Shown: positions 33,822-43,483 of the stretch, one piece after another
Layout of the letters: each line of letters starts with the position of its first letter
Position numbering within the stretch: the first letter of the stretch is position 1
Origin: Anaspis maculata
Taxonomy: Eukaryota > Arthropoda > Insecta > Coleoptera > Scraptiidae
Direction of reading: 5' to 3'
DNA: 64,000 nucleotides
NCBI GenBank assembly: GCA_949128115.1
Contig: OX421964.1
Location: 14,284,892-14,348,891 of the forward strand
Program-made: the position numbers and the translations under genes
Notes under the pieces: model-generated
Database searches by the model: none
Told to the model about the DNA's origin: nothing
Seen by the model: only the letters and a program-made list of their open reading frames with translations

Positions 33822-34827
33822 CAGGGTGTTCGGGTCTGGTTATTACATACTTTGAGAGATGATTCCCCATCAAAAATAAAGCCGAAAGAACAAAAAACTC
33901 ATGGTCCTAAAATGCTTCCTTTAAAACATACAGGGTGTTAGAGTTGACTTTTTTAAATGTCTTTTTCATTGTAACTTTTGAACCGTAGGACCGATTTTGA
34001 TCAAATTTGAACCAAAGTTCAGTCAAATGAGTCTCCATCGAATAATGATACCACAATTCATCAAAAATTTCTGGGGGCGTAGATAATAGGAGACTGTCCC
34101 CTATTTTCGCCCCTATTTTTATTTCCTCTGATGATTTTTCAAAATTGTCAAAATTTTCGGATTTTACGTTCAATTTAAAAGAAAAAGTTGCTCTTGCAAA
34201 ATTTTGATTAGAGGCTTCATTTCCGAGATATTTGGGTTTGAAACTTTGGAAGAATGAATCCAAGAAAACTTATGATTCCTCAACTGGAATAAGTTTTCTA
34301 GGTCGCTTAAGTTGATTTACTGCAATTTTTTGCGAGGAAACGAGGCGTTTTCAGAAAAAACAATTTGGGCTCTGGAAAGTGGCGATTTTGAGATCTTTTC
34401 CAAAGTTTAAAAACCAAATATCTCGGAAATGAAGCCTCTAATCAAAATTTTGCAAGAGTAACTTTTTTTTCTAAATTGAACGTAGAATTCGAAAATATCA
34501 ACAATTTTGAAAAATAATTAGGGGAGATGAAAATAGGGGCGAAAATAGAGGACAGTCACCTATTATCTACGCCCCCAGAAATTTTTGATAAATTATGGTA
34601 TCATTATTCAATGGAGACTTATTTGACTAAACTTTGGTTCAAATTTGATTAAAATCGGTCAAACGGTTCAAAAGTTACGTTGAAAAAACCATTCAAAAAA
34701 GTCAACTTCAACACCCTGTATCTTTCAAAGGAAGCATTTTAGGACCATGAGTTTCTTGTTCTTTCGGCTTTATTTTTGATGGGGAATCATCCCTCAAAGT
34801 TTGTAATAACCAGACCCGAACACCCTG
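33822..34827. mobile_element. palindromic MITE (1006 bp), private to copy 1
   Basis: TA at 33820-33821 and 34828-34829. Tips are CAGGGTGTTCGGGTCTGGTT and its complement. Copy 2 at about 48138 reads GAATTATATAGTTTCG with no insert. The interior shares the conserved hairpin core of the 1.05-kb MITEs. Confidence 0.9.
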
Positions 34828-36487
34828 TATAGTTTCGACACCAACCACTGCTTAGTAGGTTCGAATAAAAAGTTTGGTATTTTTGCACAGAATTTCTTCC
34901 CCCTCACCAAATCTCGGGTCGTGAGGGATGAATTTTTAGGTACTGCTGGTCAAATTTTCCTAATAGGTCCAGACTCCAGACACACAAGTATGCAAAGTGG
35001 CTCGTTTGTATCATCAAATGTCACTTTTTTTTTATAATCCTGTTGTACCGCTTGCACTAACTCCTTGAGTTCTTAATAATAAGAGAATTTGATCAAAAGC
35101 GAGATCAAAAGTAATAAAATGTATTCAATTCACTCATCTTATTGTGGTTTATTTGTAGAAAAATACAAAGAACTATATAGGACTAAGAAACATACATAAA
35201 AATATTATATTTGGCGACCTACTTTCTGAGTACAACCAGAACTAATTTTTGGAAAATGGTAAACGTCACTCGACATCTACTAGTCCGGAGCTTGATGACC
35301 AGATGTCAAATGAACCCTGCACTAGGTGAAAAAAGCACGACAATTGGTAGGATGGTACCAAAGACCGTGCTCTCGATTGAGAAGGAGCGCCTAGCGGTTT
35401 TTTCTTGGGGTGGGGGGAGGGGGCAGAGGGCCCTTGAAATTTGAAGGCGCAAGAACTCATACGAAGCCACTTTTTTTTCTTGATACCGTTATTACCTCAT
35501 AATGAGGAAATGCATGACCTTATCATGAACCTCAGCAGCATCAGGTGCCATTTCGCAATCATTTTTCACTGTTGCAATGTTGCAAAAAAGTTTTCGGCTA
35601 GTGCGATTTTTTTTTTCATTCAAAGGGACAAGAAAAAATGGAAATCATCTCTCACTTTTTTCATCCAGTCATTCTATTCATGTAGTCGAAATTGCGATAG
35701 CTCCATTTTTACGACAATGCCAGGCAAAGCGAGCAATTTTTATTGTCGATTTCAAAAGCGGTTTTCACAATACATATTACCAATCGATATTACTGGTAAC
35801 ATCACCTACTAGGAAAATATTGGTTGAACTGTCCTCGGAACAATATTTCAAAACAGGACAGTCGAACATATTTTTCGCTATATAGTAATGTTATTTGCTC
35901 TTTTTTTGTCTGCTATTCTTCCAAAATGAGATTATCGAAACTTCGACTTCATTAATGAAATGGGCTAGTGTAAAAATACGGGAAACGACATCAAACGCGC
36001 CAATTTTACATGTCCTTGTAGGTGGAAAAAAAAAAATTCCAACTAGCGGAAGGCTTCAATTTTTTTAACGATAAAGAATAAAGCGAAATGGCGACATTAT
36101 CATCAAGGTTCATGATGAAGTATACGGTTCCCTCTTTGTTAGGTTTAGTGATATTAAAAAGTGGGTTTTGTAGAAGAGTTATAACCTCAGTTCCAACACT
36201 TTCTAGTTTCAAGAGCTCCCCTCCCACCTCCCCCTCCACGAGAAAAAATCTGCCAGGCATTTCTTCTCAATCGAAAGAGCAGGGTTTTTTGTGCCATCCT
36301 ACCAATTTTTGTGCTTTTGTCACGAAGTGCAGGGTCCATGTCACAATGCAGTGAAGTGCAGGGTATTTTATCACAACAAATTATAATGAATGAGTTACAC
36401 TTATAACAGGTAGGAATAAAAAACAGAAATTCACGTGAAATATTGGTTTGGCACTTGGCTTGACAGAATTATGATGAACACATACAT

Positions 36488-38011
36488 CTACTTCATCAAA
36501 AGTTCACATCTGAATTTATACGAAGCTTTTCGAAAAACATCAACAGAATCCCACAAAGCTTCGATTGGGACAAAAACAGAAAAACAACCGTCACAAGCTT
36601 CATCCTTTTCAGCACTGTTCAACATCAGTGTCTGAGTTACCTCAGCCTGCGTTACTTCATTTTTAATCGTAACTTTACAATTCAATTTGCCGACCATTTC
36701 TTTATTATTATCATCAAAATTCAACATTTTAATTTTAAAATAAACATATTTCATCGGATGGCGGCGAGGGTGAGATTTTGCAAGAAGGTTCTCTTCACAT
36801 AAATAAGTGACGTCAAAGAAACTCCCGCTGACTAACATAGATACTGTATATTCATCTTTCATAATATAATATCCATGTCCCTTCAATGTTAATTCAAATT
36901 GGTCTGATACATCTTTTTTGTGGTTGTTCTTTACATGATTCAAAACATTTTTGGAATTATAGTGAAACTCACAATGGGGACACTTGTATGAATGATAAGA
37001 GCACTTTGATTCATGATCCATGATCAAATCCCCCGAAAGGACAGTAGGACAACCTGAGCTTTTGTAAGCACAAGTATAAAAAACATCATTCGTTGCACTT
37101 TCAAGAGAATAATTTCTCCAATTTGAGCTGATGGGTGTAGAACAAGTAGGACATTTAGATATGGCTTTTTTGCAAATGTTACAAATGGAATGGCCTTTTT
37201 CACACAGATATATGGGTGGCTTCATTGTCTCATTACATATTGGACATTCAAGAATTTGCAGCATCTGATCATTCGGCGGCACGTTCACGGTCAGTGACAA
37301 CACATTCCCATCATTTACATCACGGCAATATGGAAAAAGGCGAGGCAAACTGATCTTCTTATCTGTGTATATTTGATCAATTGAATTCAGAGAATGGATG
37401 ATGATGTTGACGGAATGCTCTTCTTCACTGTTGCCAAAACTGACCTTTGATGAACATGGAGCATCCTCGTGGAATTTGAACAAAGTGCAGGCCAATTCGC
37501 CAGCTTCTTGTTTCAAAATAAAAAGGAGTTTCAAATTCCTCTTGATCAAAAGCTTCGCGTAATAAAAAGATGGTTCTTTAATGTTCAATTCAAGATTAAA
37601 TGCATCACTTTCAATCACCCTTTCTTTGTGGTCATTCAACAAATGACTCAATAAAATGTCTTGCCTTGCCATCCATGTGCAGCCCAGGTGTGGACATTGA
37701 ACATTCCGGTACTTGCATATCTTCAAGTGCTCGTCAAAATGTTCATATGGAATTTCTTCATCGCACCCGACAATTGCATTTGTGCAGGGAATTATCAAAC
37801 CTTTGAGCAGCACGTTGAAAATTTCGTTCGGCACACCTTCCAATTTGTTTTCGGACGAACAGCTTTCACAGACATTTCCCACGCCGTTCACCAACAAAAC
37901 GGGAGGTTTCAGCAGTTCCTTGCAGGACTGACACTCGAGTGATTTACTATCCAGAAGATTTTTGATCACAGTGCAGTTTTTTCCAGAACATTCAGTGATT
38001 TGGGAGGACAT
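36488..38011 (-). CDS. double SIAH-like RING/zinc-finger protein, copy 1 (507 aa)
   Basis: Likely E3 ubiquitin ligase or an adaptor derived from one. The protein is an internally duplicated SIAH layout. Module 1: a cut-down RING with only two cysteine pairs (C27/C30, C48/C51), then SIAH-type fingers (C76, C83, H95, C99; C106, C111, H123, H128) and a beta-rich region (about 140-245). Module 2: a full C3HC4 RING (C256, C259, C270, H274, C277, C280, C287, C290), fingers (C314, C321, H333, C337; C344, C347, H359, H364) and a second SIAH-like substrate domain to the end. The coding region is one exon; ATG at 38011 follows an acceptor TTTTTTCCAG by 2 nt, implying a 53-bp intron in the 5' leader. 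It is paralogous to 55919-57430. The targets are unknown. Confidence 0.8.
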   Translation of the reverse strand: MSSQITECSGKNCTVIKNLLDSKSLECQSCKELLKPPVLLVNGVGNVCESCSSENKLEGVPNEIFNVLLKGLIIPCTNAIVGCDEEIPYEHFDEHLKICKYRNVQCPHLGCTWMARQDILLSHLLNDHKERVIESDAFNLELNIKEPSFYYAKLLIKRNLKLLFILKQEAGELACTLFKFHEDAPCSSKVSFGNSEEEHSVNIIIHSLNSIDQIYTDKKISLPRLFPYCRDVNDGNVLSLTVNVPPNDQMLQILECPICNETMKPPIYLCEKGHSICNICKKAISKCPTCSTPISSNWRNYSLESATNDVFYTCAYKSSGCPTVLSGDLIMDHESKCSYHSYKCPHCEFHYNSKNVLNHVKNNHKKDVSDQFELTLKGHGYYIMKDEYTVSMLVSGSFFDVTYLCEENLLAKSHPRRHPMKYVYFKIKMLNFDDNNKEMVGKLNCKVTIKNEVTQAEVTQTLMLNSAEKDEACDGCFSVFVPIEALWDSVDVFRKASYKFRCELLMK

Positions 38012-38013
38012 TT

Positions 38014-38066
38014 CTGGAAAAAATAAATTTTACAAAGACAATAAATATTAATTATCTAGTATTTAC
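38014..38066 (-). other. short 5' leader intron of the SIAH-like gene
   Basis: On the minus strand the donor is TAG/GTAAAT and the acceptor TTTTTTCCAG. In copy 2 an alternative upstream GT is lost while GTAAAT is kept, which favours this donor. Confidence 0.55.
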
Positions 38067-38339
38067 CTACTTGTTTGATGCACCTTTTTGCTTCAGAACT
38101 TTATTTATTCGCACTTCGCACAGTTTTTAATTGGGTTTTCGGTTACAATTTCAATTCAATGTTCGAAATGGACGTCAAGAGAACAGGATAACAGGAACAC
38201 GATCTAGAAAAAGAAATGAAAACTCCCTCCTACTATCGGGAACATGACAGAAACACAAGTGACAGTTGATTGTCGCGCCCTCTGAGCATTTATGGCCCGA
38301 ACTAAAATAGTGGCGCGCGATTGAAAAGACCTCCCTCAG

Positions 38340-38790
38340 TCGTTTTAGTTTTTGTTTTAGATTTTTTCTGATTAGTTCACATATTGGACTACAACATGTC
38401 ATTGTCAATTTTTGGTACAGGTATTTCGTATTAAATATACAGGGCGCTCAATCAGGTACTGCAAAAATGCAAAAGTTTGAACAGCTCCCATTTCGCAAAA
38501 AAATTGGTCTTATCCAAGTGTTTCAGGAAAGACGCTGTAGCCACAACTCGAGACGGTTTTTGTAATTTCTGCCTAGCTGCTTCAATTACAGGGTGATCTC
38601 AAAAATGTAACCTTTCCGTTTTTCAGTAATAACGTCATTCGTTATTGACCGATTTTGGAAAATGAAGGCTCTTGTTGGAGCTAAAGGCTCAGGTCAGAAC
38701 AACTAAAAAGATTGGATTGGAATTGACTTGGGAAAAAAAAATCTGGAAAAGGGATTGAATCAAAAGTGACTGACTGACAGAAACTAACAG
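38340..38790 (+). repeat. fragment related to the hAT-like element interior
   Basis: Matches 30010-30145 plus 30893-31210 in order (CAACATGTCATTG.., GAGACGGTTTTTG.., CAGGGTGATCTCAAA.., TTATTGACCGATTTTGGAAA) and lacks the nested MITE. Copy 2 has it at about 57775-58200. Confidence 0.7.
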
Positions 38791-39019
38791 CGTTTTCGAG
38801 TCACTACCCAGACAGCACGAAATGTTTTGAAAATATTTGGTAGTGGTTGATGAATATTTACAACATTCTATAAATGTTTACAAAATATTCGTCACAAATA
38901 TTACAGAAATATTAAGGTGAAATATTTCACCAACATTCAGCAAATATTTTGAACATTTATTGAATATTTAGCAATAAATATTATCAAAATATATAGTGAA
39001 CTTAATTTCTCTGATAATA

Positions 39020-39933
39020 CCGTCCGTTTTTTTTTCTAGGCCCCAGCTCATAGCGCCTTTATTATGGGTTTTACACCCAACATATTATATATTTTTGAAA
39101 TCAGAAAAACAAAATCTTTCGATTGATGATATGTCAAATTATTTTTGACAGATGTCATTTTTTGACAATTGACGGAATAGTACTTGTGACACACCATTTT
39201 AAAGCCCATAAAATTCTTAGGAGAACTGTGTTTTCATTTCTAGAATAGGATGTCTTTTACAGCTTGTGGAGGTCTTTGAATAGGAAAAATTGTTAAAATT
39301 CAGAAATACCTACTCAATCATTAAAAGGTATTTTTAATATCAACTGATAATAATATTCTGATTTTGAATCGTTCAAATTAGCGGGAGACTCTATAAACAC
39401 CTTATCTCTCAGATAGGCTCATAAAAATTTCGAGGGGGTCATACCTGGCCACCTCGAATACTATCGCGTTGGGCTGGCAGTTCCAATTCACCGGTCGTTG
39501 AATCTCTCATTCAAGGAACAAGGAGACGGTCATTTAGAGTAACTTCTTCAGGGCATTTTCCGTTTCATTGTGATTATTTATTGATTATTATCATTAGTTA
39601 TTATTGAAAATACCTCTTTTGCCTATACTTACGTACTTATTGAGTATTTCTGAATTTCAACAATTTTTCCTATTTGAAGACCTCTAGAAGCTTTGAAAGA
39701 CATCCTATTCCAAAAATAAAGACACAGTTTCCTTCAGAATTTAATGAGCTTTAAAATGATGTGTCACAAGTACTATTCTGTCAATTGTCAAAAAATGACA
39801 TCTGTCAAAAATAATTTGACATACCATCAATCGAAAGATTTTGTTCTTCTGATTTCAAAAATATATAATATGTTGGGCGTGGAACCCATAATAATGGCGC
39901 TACGCGCTGGGGCCTAGAAAAAAAAACGGACGG
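39020..39933. mobile_element. nested foldback (914 bp), CCGTCCG termini
   Basis: CCGTCCGTTTTTTTTTCTAG then GCCCCAGC, mirrored by GCTGGGGCC then TAGAAAAAAAAACGGACGG, flanked by TA on both sides. The arms match for about 300 bp (AACATATTATATATTTTTGA; TGACAATTGACGGAATAG). It has no coding frame. Confidence 0.82.
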
Positions 39934-40415
39934 TATACAGTACTCTAGGCAATGTGGCTTCCGGTTTTTGTTTGGTCATTTGCACGGAACTTTGAAATAT
40001 ATAGTTGTGTTGTGTTGAAGAGATAGCGTTTCACATCCCTTTGACTTCAAGTGTAGTTTGCCTTAAATTAGCAAAACTCGGTTTGCGGTCCTGAAAATGC
40101 CATTTTAACGGCCTACAATAGGTTTTTTCTATGTTACGGTTGAAATGATTCATAATGTCGTGAAATACATCCGTTGTTTTATTTGTTTCGTACAAATATG
40201 TCACTTTCATTTATTTCGAGACCAATTGGTAATTTATGTAGCAAGTACGCGTATAAATCCGCGTGTTTAGGGACGAGGCGGTAGCCGAGTATCCCTAAAA
40301 GTGGATGAGCCGCTGAATCTTTCAGATATATAGTTGGCAAAATTCATGTTATTCATATAGCGGACATCTGCGTGTTCACATAGTAGTTTACCCAAAACCA
40401 CTGAATCTTTCCAAC

Positions 40416-40590
40416 GGCCCCGTAGCACAGGTGGTCAGTAGCTGCCTGTGGTGCGGAGATTGCGGGTTCGATTCCTGCTGTAGCCTGGGCGTTGTGTCGT
40501 CTTTGAAAGGCAATTTTTCAGCTAAATCAATTGAATATGAAATAAAGGCGAGCTCCTATGGCCAAAAAAAGGCCGATAAGAAGAAAAACA
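40416..40590 (+). mobile_element. tRNA-derived SINE, copy 2
   Basis: Same head (GGCCCCGTAGCACAGGTGG, box B GGTTCGATTCC), AATTTTTC body block and tail (AGCTCCTATGGCCA, GGCCGATA) as 5286-5460. It is inserted in the 1997-bp element, so the SINE moved after that element existed. Confidence 0.75.
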
Positions 40591-41017
40591 AACTTTTTTT
40601 TCAATTTCTGAGAATACCCGGTTCTAAATGTTTTTAAAATATTTTTGGCAAATATTGTACAAATATTAAAAAGCGGGACATCAAAACATTCCATAAATAT
40701 TTATACAATATTCACTGAATGAATTCCAATATTTCATAAATATTATAATATTTGGCTTTTAATATTTCACAAACATTTTGAAAATGTTCATGTGCTGTCT
40801 GGGTAGAACCAAACCAGTTCAGCTCTAAAATAAGGGGATTCGATTGGCTCTCGCAAATTCCTGGCCAATCAGTGATAGCGATTTTCGAGCTGAATTAGCT
40901 CGGTTCTAGTGGCTCGAAAACGCTGTACGTTTATTGTACCAAACCGGATTCACCGAGCCGCAAAATGGTAAAGTGGTGCCCATTATGAATCTTGAAAACC
41001 TGCTAAAATTAGCACAA

Positions 41018-41148
41018 TGGGTAGTATTAATAAAAAATAAGCATAAGCATTTGCTAAAGATTTTTGAGGAGTTGCTAAGCAAACTTTCCCTGACAACGCC
41101 TATGAAATCCAAGCAAATGCTTATGCTTATTTTTTATTAATACCACCC
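41018..41148. mobile_element. hairpin MITE, GCATAAGC family, copy 2
   Basis: TGGGTAGTATTAAT..ATTAATACCACCCA. Present at the matching point of copy 2 (58431), so it predates the segmental duplication. Confidence 0.85.
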
Positions 41149-41394
41149 AATGACATTAGGTGCTTTCCTATTTTACCACAAAACTCACTGATCTGATCAA
41201 AGTTAGAAAGAGAAGAAGCGAGATATCACATGCGTGAAAATGATCGAGATACCGCTAACAATAACTTAGGCCAGAAGCCAAAATACTTATACAGGGTGAG
41301 TCATAAGCAGTGCGCCAAACTCAGATACCAGGTAGAGGAAGTCAAGGCGAGTCAAAATCAATAGGTTTTTTTTTCGTCATCACTTACGGAGATA

Positions 41395-42343
41395 CAGGGT
41401 GAGTTATAAGTATGTTGTAAAATTTCGAGAGGCAATATCTCCGCAGCGGTTCATAATAGCTCAATGAAACTTACCACTGACGTTACCCTAGTCAAGCTTG
41501 CCAAAATGCAGTACAATCCAAAAAATAATTCCAGGCCTGGACTAAAAAAAAAATTGAAATTTGATTTTGGCCCAAAAAGTAAATTTTCTGTGCGGTTTTT
41601 TGAAAATCTACCAGCAAATTCGGAAAGTTCAAAGAAAATGCTTCAAAAATGGCTATTCAATTTGCACGGCACACCTAGACTGTTCCGGTCAGAATTAATA
41701 AACTAACACAGGAAGTGCATTGAATTAGGGCGTGGGCACTTTGAGAACCTTATTAAGTAGCTGTAGCGATTAAAATTTCTTTGTTTCAATGAAAATGTTG
41801 TTTGTATTGTATTCGTATTCAACTCAAAGCATTTTTAATTTCTGCAAAAAAAGTTCCCCAAAAATTCCAAACGAGATAATTTCAATCCGGTCCTGAAAAT
41901 TTTTTCAAGGTCCTTCCTAAAGCGCTTTTCTGTGCCACAAAATACAGATACATATTCGGGTGATGAATCTGATGGAGTAAATCAGTCCATTCCATTATTA
42001 TACATCGTTTTGCATTCGCAGGGGTAAGGGTTAGTTTATTAATTCTGACCGGAACAGTTTAGGTGTGCCGTGCAAATTGAATTGCCATTTTTTAAGCATT
42101 TTTCCTGAACTTTCCGAATATGCTGGTAGATTTCCAAAAAACCGCACAGAAAATATACTTTTTAGGCCAAAATAAAAAAATATATATTTTTTTTAGTCCG
42201 GTCCTGCATTTTTTTCTTAGATCGTACGGCATTTTGGCGAGCTTGACTAGAGTAACGTAACTGGTAAATTTTATTGAGCTTTCATGAACCGGTGCCGAGA
42301 TATTGAATCTTGAAATTTTACAACATACTTATAACTCACCCTG
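41395..42343. mobile_element. palindromic MITE (949 bp) fused to the BEL fragment
   Basis: Tips CAGGGTGAGTTATAAGTATG and its complement. The arms include TGCACGGCACACCTAGACTG-like and GGTCAGAATTAATAAACTAA blocks. The left flank has TA; the right reads TC, so that side is altered. The matching element in copy 2 (58806-59541) lost about 220 bp of its left arm. Confidence 0.75.
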
Positions 42344-42349
42344 TCTCTC

Positions 42350-42971
42350 CGTTAGCCAACATGTAAACGATGAAGGTGTTGACTGGCGGTTTATCCCGGC
42401 TTCTTCTCCTCATTTCGGGGGCCTGTGGGAGAGCGGTGTGAAGAGTGTCAAGCACCACCTTAAACGAGTCATGGCTGAGGCGTCACTCACATTTGAGGAT
42501 TTATATACGATACTTACTCAGATTGAATCAATATTGAACTCCCGACCATTGACACCTATATCCGCCGATCCTTCTGACCTGCAAGCGCTCACTCCGGCAC
42601 ACTTCTTAATCGGCCGACCATTTAATTTGCTTGCTGATCCAGACGTAACCCACCTCAAGCAGAATCGCCCGAGTCAATATCAATACCTACAGCAGCTCAA
42701 TCAGCACTTTTGGACCCGGTGGTCAAAAGAATACATCACCGAGCTTCGGCAGCGTGTGAAATGGAAACAACACCTCGACAACTTGCAGCAAGGCACGTTA
42801 GTTGTTGTAAAAGAAGACAACCTCCCTCCAAGCAAGTGGAAACTTGGGCGAATCGTCGAGTGTTTACCTGGTGCAGATGGTGTGGTACGGGTGGTTCGAG
42901 TTGAGTGTGCAAATGGTGTTATGACGCGATCTGTCGCCAAAATTTGTGCGCTACCTATTCAAGAAAAGTGA
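42350..42971 (+). pseudogene. pol: BEL/Pao retrotransposon 3' fragment (integrase end)
   Basis: About 205 codons: NDEGVDWRFIPASSPHFGGL then WESGVKS is the end of the BEL/Pao integrase core, with the final catalytic glutamate in LWE. It is followed by the family's usual C-terminal region (LNSRPLTPIS, TPAHFLIGRP, W..RWSKEYI, V.LPPSKWKLGRI). Everything upstream is missing and is replaced by a MITE, so it is a truncated copy. The frame is otherwise open to TGA. Confidence 0.85.
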
Positions 42972-43089
42972 CATTTGAAAACTTGATTGATTATTTTAAA
43001 ATTTCACGTTTCGTTCGTTTATTTTCAATATTTCATTATTTGTGTTTAGTTTTATGATGAAAAGCTCATGGCCTTTCAAGGCGGGCGGC

Positions 43090-43261
43090 ATGTTTATGCA
43101 TTTTTGTTGTTGTTGTTGTATTTATTAGAGTCCAGAAAATGTATGCTCCGCCACTGGCGCGAATGTCATGGGTTGGTACTCCTGTGTGGGACCAGAGGGA
43201 GATGAGAATAGGCAAGGCAAGATGGTGAATTGTAGCGGAGCAGCTGCGGTTGCTATTACAG
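43090..43261 (+). repeat. possible BEL/Pao 3' LTR remnant
   Basis: A purine-rich CAAGGCGGGCGGCA precedes TGTTTATGCATTTTTG, and the unit ends ATTACA, TG..CA style. The same junction occurs in copy 2 (about 62343). No second LTR is present, so the ends are not proven. Confidence 0.4.
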
Positions 43262-43483
43262 AAATAAAAATCAAAGAAGGTGTTTTTCATTCTCCACCGC
43301 CATTGGCTCATTTCTCAACCGATTTTCTCAAATTTGGTATCAATGGCTAGCCAATTGGACAGACTATCTTTTTAATATGAGAAAATGACGTACATGTCAA
43401 AATCCAATATAGCGGAAGCAATTGAAAATAGAATTTCTTTTGTCTTTATTGGTTTTGAATAAACATCAACAGAAAGTCATATA

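Larger units (their letters stand above)
38807..40803. mobile_element. 1997-bp element with CCCAGACAGCAC termini
   Basis: TIR CCCAGACAGCAC / GTGCTGTCTGGG, TA at 38805-38806 and 40804-40805. The empty site in copy 2 (about 58217) reads GAGTCACTAGAACC. The subterminal DNA is rich in AATATTT repeats. There is no transposase. It holds another foldback (39020-39933) and a SINE (40416-40590). The family is unknown to me. Confidence 0.88.
33587..43259 (+). repeat. segmental duplication, copy 1
   Basis: Collinear with 47925-62503 from TATAGGTTTTCA to GCAGCTGCGGTTGC. It contains a SIAH-like gene, its flanks and a BEL/Pao fragment. Without its two private insertions (33822-34827, 38807-40803) it is about 6.67 kb, close to the 6.5 kb of copy 2 stripped in the same way. 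The intergenic part 34830-36487 has no gene of its own. Confidence 0.9.

Noticed and set aside
39440..39540. SINE-like stretch in the centre of the 914-bp foldback
   Set aside because: A box B-like GGTCGTTGAATCTC is too weak and no second copy is seen in the window.
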